DNA of 64,000 nucleotides from Lysinibacillus sp. OF-1 (GCF_028356935.1 NZ_CP102798.1:3100001-3164000), one strand, 5' to 3'. Positions 10,172 through 18,321 are shown, counted from the stretch's first letter. Numbers and translations are program-made. The notes: generated by a model not told the origin, from the letters alone.

Positions 10172-11185
10172 TCAGTCAAGCAAATAAGCATCTGCTAATT
10201 TTACTTGATAATGCAACATCCCTTTTAACTCACCTCGATAAGAAAAGACCCCTTGCTGAATTAATTGACGCAGGCGATATTCAATCCATTCCGCTTCTCT
10301 ATACTGTTCCATATGCCCTAGCACTTCCCCAATGAGTCTAGCCGCCATTAGATATGGAGCTTCTTCTTGGTCTTCATGTAATCGTTTAGCACAGGCAATG
10401 ATCCAGTCATCATCTACATTTTCATTGTGATGACTCCAAAGTTCATTGTATTCCCAGGTATGTATACAGTAGTCATCCATTAACATCTTTAATCCTTCTT
10501 TAGATAAAGCCTGCTGTACTGATTTTTTTAATGGGCGTCCCTGGTATTGCTCATAAATATGAAGTACATTCTCTACACTGACCTCTCCAGAGGATCTTGG
10601 ATAATTGTCCTCTGCTAACTGGGGGAATATATGCAACTCATGGAATAACTGAAAAGTATCTAATACATAGATATCATTTGGTTTCTTTTCTAGCATCGCT
10701 AAGACAAGTCGAAGCCCTATTTGTTCATGGGCATTTTGACAAGTCCATATGATTATATCTTGATGTGGCGGAATAGATTTTATTTTCTCTACGGCTTCCT
10801 TCACCTCGCGCTCAAAAATGGCCAATCCATCGTCTTCTATAAAATAGCGCTCTTGTAGCCATTGAAAACGAGCTTCAATCCCTTCACATAGATGTAAATC
10901 TTTCAAAGGACCAACAGAAAAATTACCAGGCATAACGATGATTTCTTCCGTTTTCACGTAGTTACTATTGCGAAATGCAGCCTTCAAACTCCCTCCAGGT
11001 GAATGACCAAACACAATATGAACCGTTTCGATCGTTGAAACATCCTGCTCCTCATTTTGCTGCAATAAAAACTGTACCATATCGTCCTTCGACTGTTCAT
11101 TCATTAAAGTCAAAAAGAGCATAGACTTCGCATCAGCCTCACTCATTCGCTTTACCGCCATTTTTAATTTGTTGACATGTTCCAT
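10172..11185 (-). CDS. DUF1835 domain-containing protein
   Basis: 337 residues. Residues 50-170 contain the DUF1835 signature (VHIVFGHSPGGSLKAAF, then a region ending IIIWTCQNAHEQIGLRL), and the C-terminal third looks like the DUF3658 partner domain. Function unknown; the family is common in Bacilli next to unrelated genes. The ATG has AAAGGAG eight bases ahead. It stands alone on the minus strand. Confidence 0.8.
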   Translation of the reverse strand: MEHVNKLKMAVKRMSEADAKSMLFLTLMNEQSKDDMVQFLLQQNEEQDVSTIETVHIVFGHSPGGSLKAAFRNSNYVKTEEIIVMPGNFSVGPLKDLHLCEGIEARFQWLQERYFIEDDGLAIFEREVKEAVEKIKSIPPHQDIIIWTCQNAHEQIGLRLVLAMLEKKPNDIYVLDTFQLFHELHIFPQLAEDNYPRSSGEVSVENVLHIYEQYQGRPLKKSVQQALSKEGLKMLMDDYCIHTWEYNELWSHHNENVDDDWIIACAKRLHEDQEEAPYLMAARLIGEVLGHMEQYREAEWIEYRLRQLIQQGVFSYRGELKGMLHYQVKLADAYLLD

Positions 11186-11379
11186 TATCTAAACTCCTTT
11201 GCACAATGGCTTGTATCTTAAATTCCCTTTCCATAAAAACAGTTACTTCCATCATACCGCAATTTCCTATTACCTTAAATTACTAATTTAGTTTTTTATG
11301 GAAAGAAAGGATAAAGAATTGCCCTATTTATGTAAAGGTTCTATTCTTTTAAGCGAGGGAGACTTCTTTAGGTAGATTA

Positions 11380-11455
11380 TTTACTTGTTGGAGCGGGGTC
11401 ATCCTCTTTATGAGCAGATTAACGACTTTCTCATTGTTGGAGCGCATTCACCCTC
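11380..11455. repeat. Degenerate short intergenic repeat, GAGCG...TCAYCCTC type
   Basis: Three imperfect units, GAGCGGGGTCATCCTC, GAGCAGATTAACGACT and GAGCGCATTCACCCTC, spaced about 25-28 bases; the outer two are each preceded by TTGTTG. A related series occurs at 57645-57765. The rest of the 344-bp gap 11186-11529 shows only the terminator at its right end. Confidence 0.5.
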
Positions 11456-11467
11456 AATAGAAAGAAA

Positions 11468-11524
11468 AAAACTACTACCATCAATAAGAGCTTACAATAA
11501 GTTCCTTAACACTGAAGGTAGTAG
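11468..11524 (-). terminator. Probable terminator after the MDR oxidoreductase
   Basis: On the minus strand CTACTACC and GGTAGTAG (8-bp arms, loop about 35 nt) are followed by a run of seven T residues. The loop is long, so this is only a probable terminator. Confidence 0.55.
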
Positions 11525-11529
11525 GGTTC

Positions 11530-12519
11530 TTAATCAAAATTCGTTAAAAAAATCTTTCCTTTATTAGTAGCTTCAACGGCAGCTATTGCCTGGTGTATGT
11601 TCACTAGTGGGAAATGGTCCTGTACCTGCATCATTTTTAACGAATCCGTATGTACCATATTGACGAGCTGTTGCATAGTTTGCTGCCATTTTTCGATTGG
11701 TGTTTGGCGTTGCCAGTGGCGCAAATGAAACATCATCGCTTGTACCTTTGCTTCCCTTACAATGTTTGTCCAATTTACCTGTATTCCCGATAAAAGACCG
11801 ATGGCTAAAAATTTCCCACCAGGCTTCACACAGTATGCAAGTTGATTGCCCGCCTCCCCACCAATCGAATCAATCGCTGCATCAGCACCTCTGCCATTTG
11901 TTAAAGCCATTATCGTTTCATGAAGTGGCATCTTAGAAGTATCTATGACATAGCGGGCCCCAAGCAGCTGTAATTCTTCCGTATGCTGATGACTTCGTGT
12001 GACAGCAATAAGCTGAAAACCTAGTAATTTGGCAAATTGAGCATAGATATGTCCAATAGCAGAGCCACATGCATTCACTACTAGTACATCATTTGATTGT
12101 AATTTGAGAACTTCTGTACAGGTGACGAAGGCTGTTATCGGATTAATATACATTTGTGCTGCAGTAAAATGATCCATCGTAGAAGGAACAGCTACAGCAA
12201 AGTCCGCCTGAGTCTTCACCATTTCCTGCCACGTGCCCTCTCCTCGTAGTGGCAAGACTCGCTGACCAATGCGCTTTGGAGAGATAAGTGGCCCAACATC
12301 TTCAACGATTCCAACGCCCTCATAACCCGGAACAGTTGGTAAAGTGATTCGGTGGGCATATTTTCCCCAAATCGGTATTAAATCAGAAGGGTTGATGGGT
12401 CTTGCTAGCATACGCACGAGAATTTCTTGACCTTGTGGAGGTGTAATCGTTTTATTTTCAATCCTTAACACCTCATGTGGATTTCCAAATTCATATAGTT
12501 TAAGGCATTTTGCTTTCAA
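11530..12519 (-). CDS. MDR-family zinc-type alcohol dehydrogenase / quinone (or enoyl) reductase
   Basis: About 329 residues of the medium-chain dehydrogenase/reductase family: GroES-like half with PINPSDL and GYEGVGIVEDVG, then a Rossmann half (VVNACGSAIGHIYAQFAK). The catalytic zinc ligands of true alcohol dehydrogenases are absent, so it is more like the quinone oxidoreductase or 2-enoyl thioester reductase branch. TTG at 12519 is the better start, since AAAAGGAG lies 9 bases ahead; a longer in-frame reading from 12582 lacks a ribosome site. It follows the VOC gene by 78 bp on the same strand. Confidence 0.82.
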   Translation of the reverse strand: MKAKCLKLYEFGNPHEVLRIENKTITPPQGQEILVRMLARPINPSDLIPIWGKYAHRITLPTVPGYEGVGIVEDVGPLISPKRIGQRVLPLRGEGTWQEMVKTQADFAVAVPSTMDHFTAAQMYINPITAFVTCTEVLKLQSNDVLVVNACGSAIGHIYAQFAKLLGFQLIAVTRSHQHTEELQLLGARYVIDTSKMPLHETIMALTNGRGADAAIDSIGGEAGNQLAYCVKPGGKFLAIGLLSGIQVNWTNIVREAKVQAMMFHLRHWQRQTPIEKWQQTMQQLVNMVHTDSLKMMQVQDHFPLVNIHQAIAAVEATNKGKIFLTNFD

Positions 12520-12597
12520 CGATTCTTGCTCCTTTTTCTGATTAATTCTAGCTCTGTATAATCGTTCTGATACTCGCTCCACTTAGGTATGCCCATC

Positions 12598-13284
12598 TTA
12601 TCTTTTTTGACTGATGGTCAATTGACCTTTTTCATCTACAAATAATTGTAACATATCGTTTATTTCGATACAGATTGGACTGATTACTGCTTTCTTATCA
12701 GAGAAATACCAAAGTCGTTCACTTGGTCCTAATAGAATATTGGCTCCATCTTCGTAGTTACCTAAAAAATGAAGAGCATCTGGTTGGATTTTCTGATCAT
12801 TAATAGGTTTAATAGCATATTCATTTAATTTTCTAGCGGCTGCTAGAATGTCGTCGGTCGTTACATTGATTTCACCAATCTGTAGCACTTGCTCCATAGA
12901 AAAATAGGCTGTATCCTGTTCTGGATTTACTTCCTGCCTCGCAATAAATTCTAGTATATTGCCTTCAGGATCGTAAAAATAACAAGAGTAAGCTTTTAAA
13001 AAATCAAAATACACTTCATCCTGCCCCTCTGAAGTAAGCAAGCCAACACGTTCTTTGGCCCAAATTTTTGCCTGATAAAATAAATTTCTTGGAATATTTA
13101 ATGCAATATGATATTGCTTTTGAATCGTAGTGGGCACTTTTTCAAAAGTCATCTTACTTTCACCAACTGCTATTGTAAAATAGTCACCTGTACTTTCTAA
13201 TAAGGCAAAGCCTAGCTGGTCGCTATAAAATTTCTGCATCTTTTGTAAATCGTGAACAAATAGTTGAACCTTCGTAATTTTCAT
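12598..13284 (-). CDS. VOC family protein (glyoxalase/dioxygenase fold)
   Basis: About 228 residues. The first half is a typical VOC module (KVQLFVHDLQKMQKFYSDQLGF ... CYFYDPEGNILEFIAR, with the ending Glu that usually binds metal). The second half is a weaker repeat of the fold (MEQVLQIGEINVTTDD ... ANILLGPSERLWYF). Reaction unknown. ATG at 13284 is chosen over the TTG two codons upstream because of the spacing to AAGGGG. Probably co-transcribed with the oxidoreductase at 11530. Confidence 0.8.
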   Translation of the reverse strand: MKITKVQLFVHDLQKMQKFYSDQLGFALLESTGDYFTIAVGESKMTFEKVPTTIQKQYHIALNIPRNLFYQAKIWAKERVGLLTSEGQDEVYFDFLKAYSCYFYDPEGNILEFIARQEVNPEQDTAYFSMEQVLQIGEINVTTDDILAAARKLNEYAIKPINDQKIQPDALHFLGNYEDGANILLGPSERLWYFSDKKAVISPICIEINDMLQLFVDEKGQLTISQKR

Positions 13285-13418
13285 CTTCAAGCACCCCTTT
13301 GCTACTCCCCACTATACAAGCAAATATATGATATGGCGTCATGCAAAAGAATGAAGTTCCCTTCGGTCCATTTTAAGTAATTCGTTATCCCTATTATTTA
13401 CAAAAATCATGTAATGGT

Positions 13419-14171
13419 TCATTCGATAAATTCAGCTAAGCTAATTTTCTTTTTTTGATAGTTTGCACGAATATGCTGGAGCTCGTCTTCTAACCTTAAA
13501 GCACCCGCTTCAACTCCTCTATAAATTAATAGTGGAGGCTGTTCTAACATCTCTCTTGCTCGCGAATAATCACAAGAGAATATTTTCTTAAGTAACAATA
13601 ATGTCTTTAGCTTATTTTCCCCATCTCCTGTTATAGTCAGTTCATAGTAAGTAGTAGAGTTGTCTTCAGGCAACATCTCCTCTAAACCAGGCGGAATTAG
13701 CACACTCTCAAGAAACATGATTAGATTGTCATAGGCCATTGTGAAATCCCAACAGCCTGTCCCATGAAGAGCAGAAAAAATTGCCGTATCCCCTCTTGAT
13801 AAATCCAAACAATATGGATCTCCTTCATCTGTTGCGATGACCAAATAATTGTGCGGCCAATCCAGAATCACCTCTTCTGTCACTGGATTATAATGATAGC
13901 CTTCCTGCCCACGCATTAAATCTCTTGCTCCATAGATCTGTAGATTTATATAATCACCCGTATTCCATGTAACCCTTTCAACGACATAACGCCTTAAAAA
14001 ATAGACATATTCCGTTGGTAATGACCACTGACTGTCTACAAATTGGCTAATATCCTCCTCGATTTGATTGTGAAAAAACATAGGGTAAGCTGAATCCCTC
14101 TCTTGAATACCTTGGATAAAACTGCGCATTTGCTCTAATACTGCATCTAGTTTCTCCTGCAACTCTTTCAA
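13419..14171 (-). CDS. SMI1/KNR4 family protein with L7/L12-like C-terminal part
   Basis: About 250 residues. Residues 30-160 have the SMI1/KNR4 pattern (LPTEYVYFLRRY ... NYLVIATDEGDPYCLDL ... CWDFTMAYDNLIMFLE), a family that includes bacterial toxin-immunity proteins. The last 80 residues read like the ribosomal L7/L12 C-terminal fold (KLKTLLLLKKIFSCDYSRAREMLE ... GVEAGALRLEDELQ). TTG at 14171 has AGGAGG 8 bases ahead; the ATG at 14177 is too close to it. No toxin gene is next to it, so an immunity role is not supported by context. Confidence 0.7.
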   Translation of the reverse strand: MKELQEKLDAVLEQMRSFIQGIQERDSAYPMFFHNQIEEDISQFVDSQWSLPTEYVYFLRRYVVERVTWNTGDYINLQIYGARDLMRGQEGYHYNPVTEEVILDWPHNYLVIATDEGDPYCLDLSRGDTAIFSALHGTGCWDFTMAYDNLIMFLESVLIPPGLEEMLPEDNSTTYYELTITGDGENKLKTLLLLKKIFSCDYSRAREMLEQPPLLIYRGVEAGALRLEDELQHIRANYQKKKISLAEFIE

Positions 14172-14320
14172 CTGCATTCCCTCCTTTCGTTACCTAGTGT
14201 CTTTCTTTATATTTTAACATATTCCATCATTAACCAATTAAGGTGAACATGTTATAATCATTAAAATAGACTGGTAGTATGCATAACGTGCTCAACAATA
14301 ACGGATGGGGGCTATCTGTC

Positions 14321-14600
14321 ATGTCACAATATGCGAACGAACAGACAGTACAATAAACCAAGGTGGCACAAGGAGAACAATGTCTGAAAAAATTAGCTCA
14401 TCTGGTGAATATCCAACCCTCTATTTGCTATAGAGAGTTGCTTTGGCATACTGAAAAATATGATGCCTCCTATTATTGGCTACAAGCTTGCACTTGATCG
14501 ATTAACCGCAGTACAGGCAGATATAGATGTTGACGTGCAAAGAGCTCATACCTTATTAAGCCAAAAATCACCAAATACGAAGGAGCGTAAGAAAATTTGA
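14321..14600 (+). pseudogene. Broken small gene (one nonsense codon, one frameshift)
   Basis: From an ATG at 14321 the frame reads MSQYANEQTVQ, a TAA at 14354-14356, then continues in frame as TKVAQGEQCLKKLAHL ... DASYYWLQACT to a TGA. A shift of frame near 14490-14500 continues as LDRLTAVQADIDVDVQRAHT to a TGA at 14598-14600. Joined, this is a protein of about 92 residues of unknown function. Its stop overlaps the TTG start of the next gene, as in an intact operon, which argues that the whole stretch was once one gene. Confidence 0.6.
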
Positions 14601-15148
14601 AATTACTCATAAGACGTCCCGAACAATCGGACATACAAACATTACATCAATTCTTTTTCCACGTCATTCAAGATACTTATGCAAAAGAAGGGATTGCCGA
14701 GCTAGTGGACGATCAACAGCGTGAATGGGCAATGAAAAAGCAGTATGTCGCAATGGACATAGAGAGCCAAGGCAAAAAAAGATTTTTCTGGGTAGCTGTG
14801 GACGAAGCAACAAATGACATAATAGGAACGATCGAATATGGGGAAGCCAACGAGATCATTCAACAAACGATTAAAGAAGATCTTTCCCATTGTCCAGAAA
14901 TCGGTACCGTATTTGTTCATCCGGACTATCAAAATCGTGGTATTGGCACCAGGCTATTACAGAAAATGCTAACGACGTTGGAAAAACAAAAGGTGCATAG
15001 CTTTTGTTTAGATAGTGGATATAAACAGGCACAAGTCATCTGGCAGAAAAAATTTGGACAGCCTGACTATATACTTGAGCACTTTTGGGGAACGAATAGC
15101 CATCATATGATTTGGCAACGAGTACTACCATTGCGAGAAAAGAAGTAA
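14597..15148 (+). CDS. GNAT family N-acetyltransferase
   Basis: 183 residues with the GNAT core: acetyl-CoA binding loop in VFVHPDYQNRGIGTRLLQKML (Q/R-x-x-G-x-G/A pattern) after the beta strand FWVAVDEATNDIIGTIEYGE. The substrate is unknown. It starts with a TTG overlapping the stop of the broken upstream gene, with GAAGGAG about 12 bases ahead. It is the only apparently intact member of a four-gene stretch (14321-15863). Confidence 0.85.
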   Translation: MKLLIRRPEQSDIQTLHQFFFHVIQDTYAKEGIAELVDDQQREWAMKKQYVAMDIESQGKKRFFWVAVDEATNDIIGTIEYGEANEIIQQTIKEDLSHCPEIGTVFVHPDYQNRGIGTRLLQKMLTTLEKQKVHSFCLDSGYKQAQVIWQKKFGQPDYILEHFWGTNSHHMIWQRVLPLREKK

Positions 15149-15151
15149 AAG

Positions 15152-15586
15152 ATGTCTTATCAAATCACACAAGAACGACATAAGAAGAACAAAGCTTATG
15201 TCAATAACATGCTTTATGAATACAATGTAAAACACTTTCCAAAAGATTTACAAGGTCGATATCAGGAAATTAATTTATTTCTAACTGATAGCAATGGTCA
15301 CGTTTATGGTGGCATACTGGGTGAAATTTGCTGGAATTGGTTAGAAATACACACGCTAATGGTAGACAAAAAGCTTCGTGGGTTAGGGTATGGATCAAAG
15401 TTGTAGCAAACAATTGAACAAATTGCCTTCAACCATGAATGTGATTTCATTAAAGTTGACACGCTTAGCTTTCAAGCGTTAACATTTTATGAAAATCATC
15501 ATTATGAAATTTACGGGACTCTCGACCATATTGGCAGAGATTTTAAACATGATTATTTAAAAAAGACGCTACGATCTGATCTTTAA
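15152..15586 (+). pseudogene. GNAT acetyltransferase interrupted by a single amber codon
   Basis: The frame from ATG 15152 encodes a GNAT protein of about 144 residues, but a TAG occurs at 15404-15406 inside the acetyl-CoA loop (LRGLGYGSKL, stop, QTIEQIA). The same frame continues without further stops (DFIKVDTLSFQALTFYE) to TAA at 15584. A single change from TTG to TAG would restore the expected second Leu of the loop. So it is either a recent nonsense mutation or a base-call error. It lies three bases after the GNAT gene upstream. Confidence 0.75.
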
Positions 15587-15598
15587 AGGGGAGATATT

Positions 15599-15863
15599 AT
15601 GAAGGTCCATCAACGATTTTTTTGGATTAGTATTTTACTACCTGTATCTCTCTATTTTTCGTGACCTATCAACAGACAACTTTTGGAGGACCGATTCCAT
15701 GGGTACGTTATATCGGAGAAGAAGAAGTCTCAGCCCTTTCCTATTTCAACCCCGCCGTCCTAGTGAAAAGCCATTATCATATGTTTCATTCTTTATGAAT
15801 GTCTGTATAATCTATCTCACTTTAGCTTTAAGTAAAAACTTTCTGCAATTAGTTAAAGAATAA
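15599..15863 (+). pseudogene. Small membrane protein gene with two frameshifts
   Basis: From ATG 15599 (GGGGAG ahead) the product starts MKVHQRFFWISILLPVSLYF, a membrane segment, then stops. A shift of frame at the T5 run near 15655 continues with VTYQQTTFGGPIPWVRYIGE, and a second near 15795 continues with FMNVCIIYLTLALSKNFLQL to TAA at 15861. Reassembled, it is a protein of about 88 residues with two membrane segments. Both shifts fall at T-rich spots and would each be fixed by one extra T. Confidence 0.65.
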
Positions 15864-15907
15864 ATCGTTTGTAGTGCCCATACTTATTATGTTTGGAGGG
15901 AAATGAA

Positions 15908-16042
15908 ATGTTAAAATTCATTGATGATTTAGCTGGTGCGGTTTTCGATGTTTTTATGTTATTTTGTTATTTCTTTGCAGGCGTAATAATTGTAGGAGTC
16001 CCTATTTTTTTATTGGCTAAGTTCTTCCTATTGTTTCATTAA
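15908..16042 (+). CDS. Small membrane protein (44 residues)
   Basis: ATG with GGAGG correctly spaced (ttggaggg, 8 bases ahead). The product MLKFIDDLAGAVFDVFMLF... is almost entirely hydrophobic with one long or two short membrane segments ending at LFH. It is followed directly by a terminator, which supports a real transcription unit. No function can be given. Confidence 0.55.
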   Translation: MLKFIDDLAGAVFDVFMLFCYFFAGVIIVGVPIFLLAKFFLLFH

Positions 16043-16064
16043 ATTGCCTACAAAGAGTATTACA

Positions 16065-16106
16065 ATAAAAGGGATCTCTATTTCAATAGCGATTCCTTTT
16101 ATTGTT
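16065..16106 (+). terminator. Terminator after the 44-residue membrane protein
   Basis: AATAAAAGGGATC and GATTCCTTTTATT form an imperfect 12-bp stem around a loop of about 13 nt, followed by T-rich sequence. Confidence 0.65.
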
Positions 16107-16270
16107 TTATGGTGCTTCACCTTTCTCGGCAGACAATAAAATGGTCAGGATTTTTTTAAAATGTAGAAAATCTATTTATCTTTTACTAAAATTTTCCCAA
16201 AATGTACATGATAGCTACAAAATATAAAAATCGCCAAGAAGCAAACTACTTAGGTGCAGTTTAACTAGAG

Positions 16271-16316
16271 AAAAAAACAGGGAATGCTACAAAAAAATAG
16301 CATTCCCTGTTTTTGA
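16271..16316 (-). terminator. Perfect hairpin, probable original lepA terminator stranded by the island
   Basis: AAACAGGGAATGCTA (16275-16289) and its exact complement (16298-16312) form a 15-bp stem with T runs on either strand. On the minus strand it lies 11 bases beyond the duplicated lepA stop codon at 16328-16330, exactly where a lepA terminator is expected. The real lepA stop is now at 23241, separated from this hairpin by the inserted island. Confidence 0.75.
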
Positions 16317-16327
16317 ATAGTTGTGTC

Positions 16328-16372
16328 TTACTTCGAATCATCCATCTTCAGCACAGCCATGAATGCCTCTTG
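16328..16372. repeat. attL-like copy of the lepA 3' end (45-bp direct repeat)
   Basis: These 45 bases are identical to 23241-23285 and correspond to the last 14 codons plus stop of lepA (product end [14 protein letters not shown]). The sequences diverge at once on both sides. Only one copy belongs to the intact lepA, so this copy marks the far end of a site-specific insertion. Confidence 0.9.
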
Positions 16373-16415
16373 GAGTATGGCAGTATTAAAGTGGATTTTT
16401 TATATCTTTTCATAT

Positions 16416-16458
16416 CCGACAAACCTTTAGTTATCAAGGGTTTGTCGGCTTTTTTATC
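16416..16458 (+). terminator. Terminator at the left end of the island
   Basis: CCGACAAACC - 12 nt - GGGTTTGTCGG followed by CTTTTTT. No gene is seen immediately upstream on the plus strand inside the island, so it may be left over from a deleted phage gene. Confidence 0.75.
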
Positions 16459-16536
16459 GTATTATATTTTTCTTTATCCACTAATATTTCATGTTTATTC
16501 GTTGAACACGGTGGCATGAAGGCGGAAAAAACGTTG

Positions 16537-16567
16537 AAGATCACTCATCACGGAGTGGTCTTTTTAG
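16537..16567 (+). terminator. Short terminator-like hairpin
   Basis: GATCACTC - 6 nt - GAGTGGTC followed by five T residues; an orphan, since no gene precedes it on the plus strand. Confidence 0.5.
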
Positions 16568-16688
16568 ATTTGTGCATAACTCAACATTAGCATTAGATGG
16601 TTTTAATGGATAATAAAGGAAACATCTCTTTTAAGGTTTCATATTCTGATATGAGTTTATCTCAAATAAAGTGAAAAGGGGTTATTAT

Positions 16689-17330
16689 TTGTATCCATTT
16701 AATTATATATATTCACCTGTTTCCTACGGTGGTTGTGACAGTATGGCTCTAAAGGTAGAAAAAAAATTAGTTGGTCGATGTGCATATGCTCCCACCTATT
16801 GTCCTGAATATCCTCATTGTTTAGATTGGTACGAAGATGGAAGTTGCGATTGTAATTATTGTTGTGTAGCATACGAACGTTCTAATTATGTGCATAATGA
16901 TATAAGATTAGTTCCGCAAATGCCTGCATACATTGCAAATTCACTTGCATATTACAAAAAATCACAAGACCAAAATATTAACGCACTAGTTCCTATTGTA
17001 AATAGTTTAATGCAAGGAATAAAAGTACCCTTACCTTGTAACGACGACCCGAACAGTTGCAATCCACCTTACAATGGTGGGTTTCAAACTAATAATCTCT
17101 TATCTATTGTAGACCAATTAAAGGGTTGTGTAGGAAAGTGGGCTTTATTTTATTGGAAACCAGGGTCAGGAGGACCATTCATCCTAATAGCAATTCAAAT
17201 TGTTTCATTATTAGAAGATCGTGCTGGAAATGTATTTAAAATGTATTACCTAGAAGATAAAGATCCTACTCCCTATGAAATTACTATAGCAAGAATGGTG
17301 CAACTGGGAATAAAGGCAGTACAATGCTAA
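16689..17330 (+). CDS. Cysteine-rich protein of unknown function (island cargo)
   Basis: About 213 residues. TTG 16689 is taken as the start because AAAGGGG is 7 bases ahead; a GTG at 16671 has no ribosome site. Eight Cys lie within residues 16-59 (at 16, 31, 38, 44, 53, 55, 58, 59) and four more follow, with Tyr-rich spacing, suggesting a metal-binding or disulfide-rich head. The C-terminal half (GKWALFYWKPGSGGPFILIAI ... YYLEDKDPTPYEI) looks like a compact globular domain. I do not recognise the family. No signal peptide is evident. Confidence 0.6.
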   Translation: MYPFNYIYSPVSYGGCDSMALKVEKKLVGRCAYAPTYCPEYPHCLDWYEDGSCDCNYCCVAYERSNYVHNDIRLVPQMPAYIANSLAYYKKSQDQNINALVPIVNSLMQGIKVPLPCNDDPNSCNPPYNGGFQTNNLLSIVDQLKGCVGKWALFYWKPGSGGPFILIAIQIVSLLEDRAGNVFKMYYLEDKDPTPYEITIARMVQLGIKAVQC

Positions 17331-17495
17331 TGTAACGGAATTTATTTATATTTAAAATCCCTTTTTATATTTTTCATTGATTAATTGAAAATTTTCAAAA
17401 ATATACTACCTTTCCAGCAAAATTTTTATTCTAGTCTAATTCATTTGTATCTGATCATCACGTTCTTTCAACCAGTTATACTATGGTACTAGACG

Positions 17496-17526
17496 TCCTC
17501 TGAGTGTTTCGTTCACTACAGAGGGT
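17496..17526. terminator. Hairpin downstream of the broken HTH gene
   Basis: CCTCTG-AGTG - 7 nt - CACT-ACAGAGG just past the stop of the minus-strand gene that ends at 17516. T run is poor, so termination is uncertain. Confidence 0.45.
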
Positions 17527-18188
17527 AGTGCTCAATAGTCTTACTATAAGCCCCTACAAATACAGCTTTTAATGTACTAGCAACTGTCAGTACAGCTTCT
17601 TTAATATCCAATGCAATTTTGAATAGGACGTTTTTAGCTTTAATGAAGTCAGTTATACTTTGAATTTGAGTAGCTAAAACAACTTTGTTTAATTCATCTT
17701 TCAAGTTATCCGCTAATGGCAGCGAGTATATGAAATCAAACAGCATTTGCTGATACTCATTCATGTACTCTTTTTTCTTTTCAACTTGCAAAGCTAATTC
17801 ATTTTTTAATTGGAGAACAATCCGCGCCGTTACTAGCTTCATCGAATGTCTCTCGATGTTTCACTGTAGGGTAAAATGCGATAAATGCTAGCTTCTTTGA
17901 TACCGTTAAGCTTGGTTTGCTTCAGTTTTCAATGATGTTTATGCTAACCAATTTCTTAATTGCCCGCATTACCGTACTTCAAGATGTTCCAGTTTGTTCG
18001 GCTATCGTTTTAGCTTTTAAGTGACAAGTACCTGGATATGCTAAAGATCTGTTAGTTAAAGTGAAAACGATGGCTCGCTCTGATTCTGTTAAATCATAAT
18101 AATGTGATGCCATATGGTCTTCTACACTCTTATCCATATCTGCTACTGAATCAAATATTGTATATTGTGCTAAGTATTCGAATGCCAT
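17516..18188 (-). pseudogene. Broken winged-helix/replication-type HTH protein
   Basis: From ATG 18188 the frame gives MAFEYLAQYTIFDSVADMD ... LTESERAIVFTLTNRSL ... CHLKAKTIAEQTGTS, then TGA. The same frame continues as STVMRAIKKLVSINIIEN, another TGA, and SKPSLTVSKK ... YPTVKHRET. This is a typical phage/plasmid HTH protein in which the DNA-recognition helix is cut by stops. A second open frame, 17516-17842 (108 residues, EYQQMLFDFIYSLPLADNLKDEL ... LTVASTLKAVFVGAYSK), follows immediately and is probably its frameshifted C-terminal part. The separate expression of that 108-residue piece cannot be excluded. Confidence 0.65.
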
Positions 18189-18218
18189 TTGTATTTCACC
18201 TCTTCCCTATGAATAAAC

Positions 18219-18285
18219 AAATTATTAAATTTCGTTATTTATTGATTTTAGTATAAATTATTAAATTCATAGGTTTGTGTATAAT
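18219..18285 (+). promoter_or_regulatory. Promoter and repeated operator-like sites between the HTH genes
   Basis: Two identical copies of AAATTATTAAATT (18219 and 18255, 36 bp apart) lie in the divergent gap. A -10 box TATAAT with upstream TGTG (18276-18285) points toward the Xre gene. The spacing of the repeats and their near-palindromic form suit a repressor operator, probably for the Xre protein itself. The -35 box is poor. Confidence 0.5.
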
Positions 18286-18321
18286 GGGATTTAAAGAGGA
18301 TTTAATTAAAGAGATGAAATC

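Noticed and set aside
11573..11936. Overlapping frames inside the MDR oxidoreductase
   Set aside because: Shadows of a clear family member on the minus strand.
16313..16519. Frame sharing residues with one at 23181-23390
   Set aside because: The similarity is only the antisense reading of the 45-bp lepA repeat; neither is a gene.
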